A stretch of DNA of 5,674 nt from Desulfobacteraceae bacterium (GTDB lineage Bacteria; Desulfobacterota; Desulfobacteria; Desulfobacterales; DAOWNP01). Both the position numbers and the translations under genes were made by a program. The notes beneath the pieces were generated by a model, which saw only the letters and a list, made by a program, of their open reading frames with translations, did no database searches and was not told the origin of the DNA. Below are positions 5,465 through 5,674 of this stretch, piece after piece. Where the stretch lies: assembly GCA_030642545.1 (NCBI GenBank), contig DAOWNP010000170.1, positions 1 through 5,674 on the forward strand. Direction: 5' to 3'. Positions within the stretch are counted from its first letter, which is position 1. Each line of letters begins with the position of its first letter.

Positions 5465-5674
5465 TTAGATTCTCTCACCGTAGCAAGATAGCTTCTGAAT
5501 ATGGCCAAATTTTTTTACCTTTGAAATATGTTTTTTATCATTCGTTATAAAAATAGCATTACTCAAGATTGCCAAAGCATGATACAAACAGTCGGTTAAT
5601 TCAGGATAACCACTCTTCTCGTTTCCTATTCTTGCCAGCTCTATAGCTTTCATGCGTACTTTAGTGTTTGGAAC
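5465..5674 (-). CDS. PIN-domain protein, C-terminal part (VapC-like), runs off window
   Basis: The frame is open from the right edge to TAA at 5465-5467, giving at least 69 residues; an internal Met at 5651-5653 is not a likely start because VPNTKVR is in frame before it and the domain needs more N-terminal sequence. The visible part is the second half of a PIN nuclease: TDCLYHALAIL holds the conserved acidic residue before the long helix (D21 counted from that Met), and AIFITNDKKHI holds the last one (D39), followed by the usual lysine-rich helix and a short terminal strand. PIN proteins cleave RNA with Mg2+ and are most often toxins of VapBC modules. The antitoxin gene would normally lie just upstream, beyond the window, so a toxin role is inferred. 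The first catalytic Asp is also outside. Confidence 0.8.
   Translation of the reverse strand, partial: VPNTKVRMKAIELARIGNEKSGYPELTDCLYHALAILSNAIFITNDKKHISKVKKFGHIQKLSCYGERI

Noticed and set aside
5416..5467. Integron attC site at the end of the PIN cassette
   Set aside because: An imperfect inverted repeat after a possible toxin gene recalls gene cassettes, but the GTTRRRY and RYYYAAC core boxes are not present at its ends.

Overview
This is an AT-rich bacterial segment, with gene-bearing stretches mostly around 25-35% G+C by eye. The content suggests an anaerobic, Desulfobacterota-like bacterium. The grounds are a short core-type methionine synthase homologue, a 117-residue protein that resembles a small family I associate with sulfate reducers, a plausible sigma-54 promoter, and a MoxR/VWA pair of a type common in proteobacteria and relatives. 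The taxonomic call is an inference and could be wrong.

Layout, left to right. Positions 8-51 look like the Rho-independent terminator of a gene outside the window. A class I SAM-dependent methyltransferase (82-891, +) follows. Next is a 153-base gap with several mutually exclusive short helices, then a MetE-C/UROD-like protein that keeps the His-x-Cys...Cys zinc ligands of cobalamin-independent methionine synthase (1045-2115, +). A candidate sigma-70 promoter at 2144-2173 leads into a two-gene unit: a MoxR-type AAA+ ATPase (2203-3057, +) and a CoxE-like VWA protein (3107-4297, +). These two very probably work together as an ATPase/VWA remodelling or metal-centre-maturation pair whose target is unknown.

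The 332-base gap 4298-4629 is regulatory and repeat-like. It has two strong dyads (4323-4355 and 4408-4439), three copies of the half-site TGAGACA, a good -24/-12 (sigma-54) promoter at 4535-4551, and a perfect TATAAT at 4606-4611. It drives a small soluble protein of unknown function (4630-4983, +).

The 481-base gap 4984-5464 splits in two. The first ~120 bases are about 26% G+C and hold an 11-bp perfect hairpin that reads as a terminator for the minus strand. Positions 5221-5460 are about 45% G+C and contain two adjacent, elaborate inverted repeats (5365-5415 and 5416-5462), but no convincing gene. A small minus-strand reading frame (stop at 5132-5134) lies between this block and the terminator. 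The segment looks like a foreign or relic element, or a structured RNA. The window ends inside a minus-strand PIN-domain protein (stop at 5465, running off the right edge), possibly a VapC-like toxin.

The best leads are the structured, GC-rich block next to the PIN gene, the sigma-54 promoter with its upstream dyad, and the altered MIDAS motif in the VWA protein. No complete new defence or mobile system can be demonstrated from the sequence alone.
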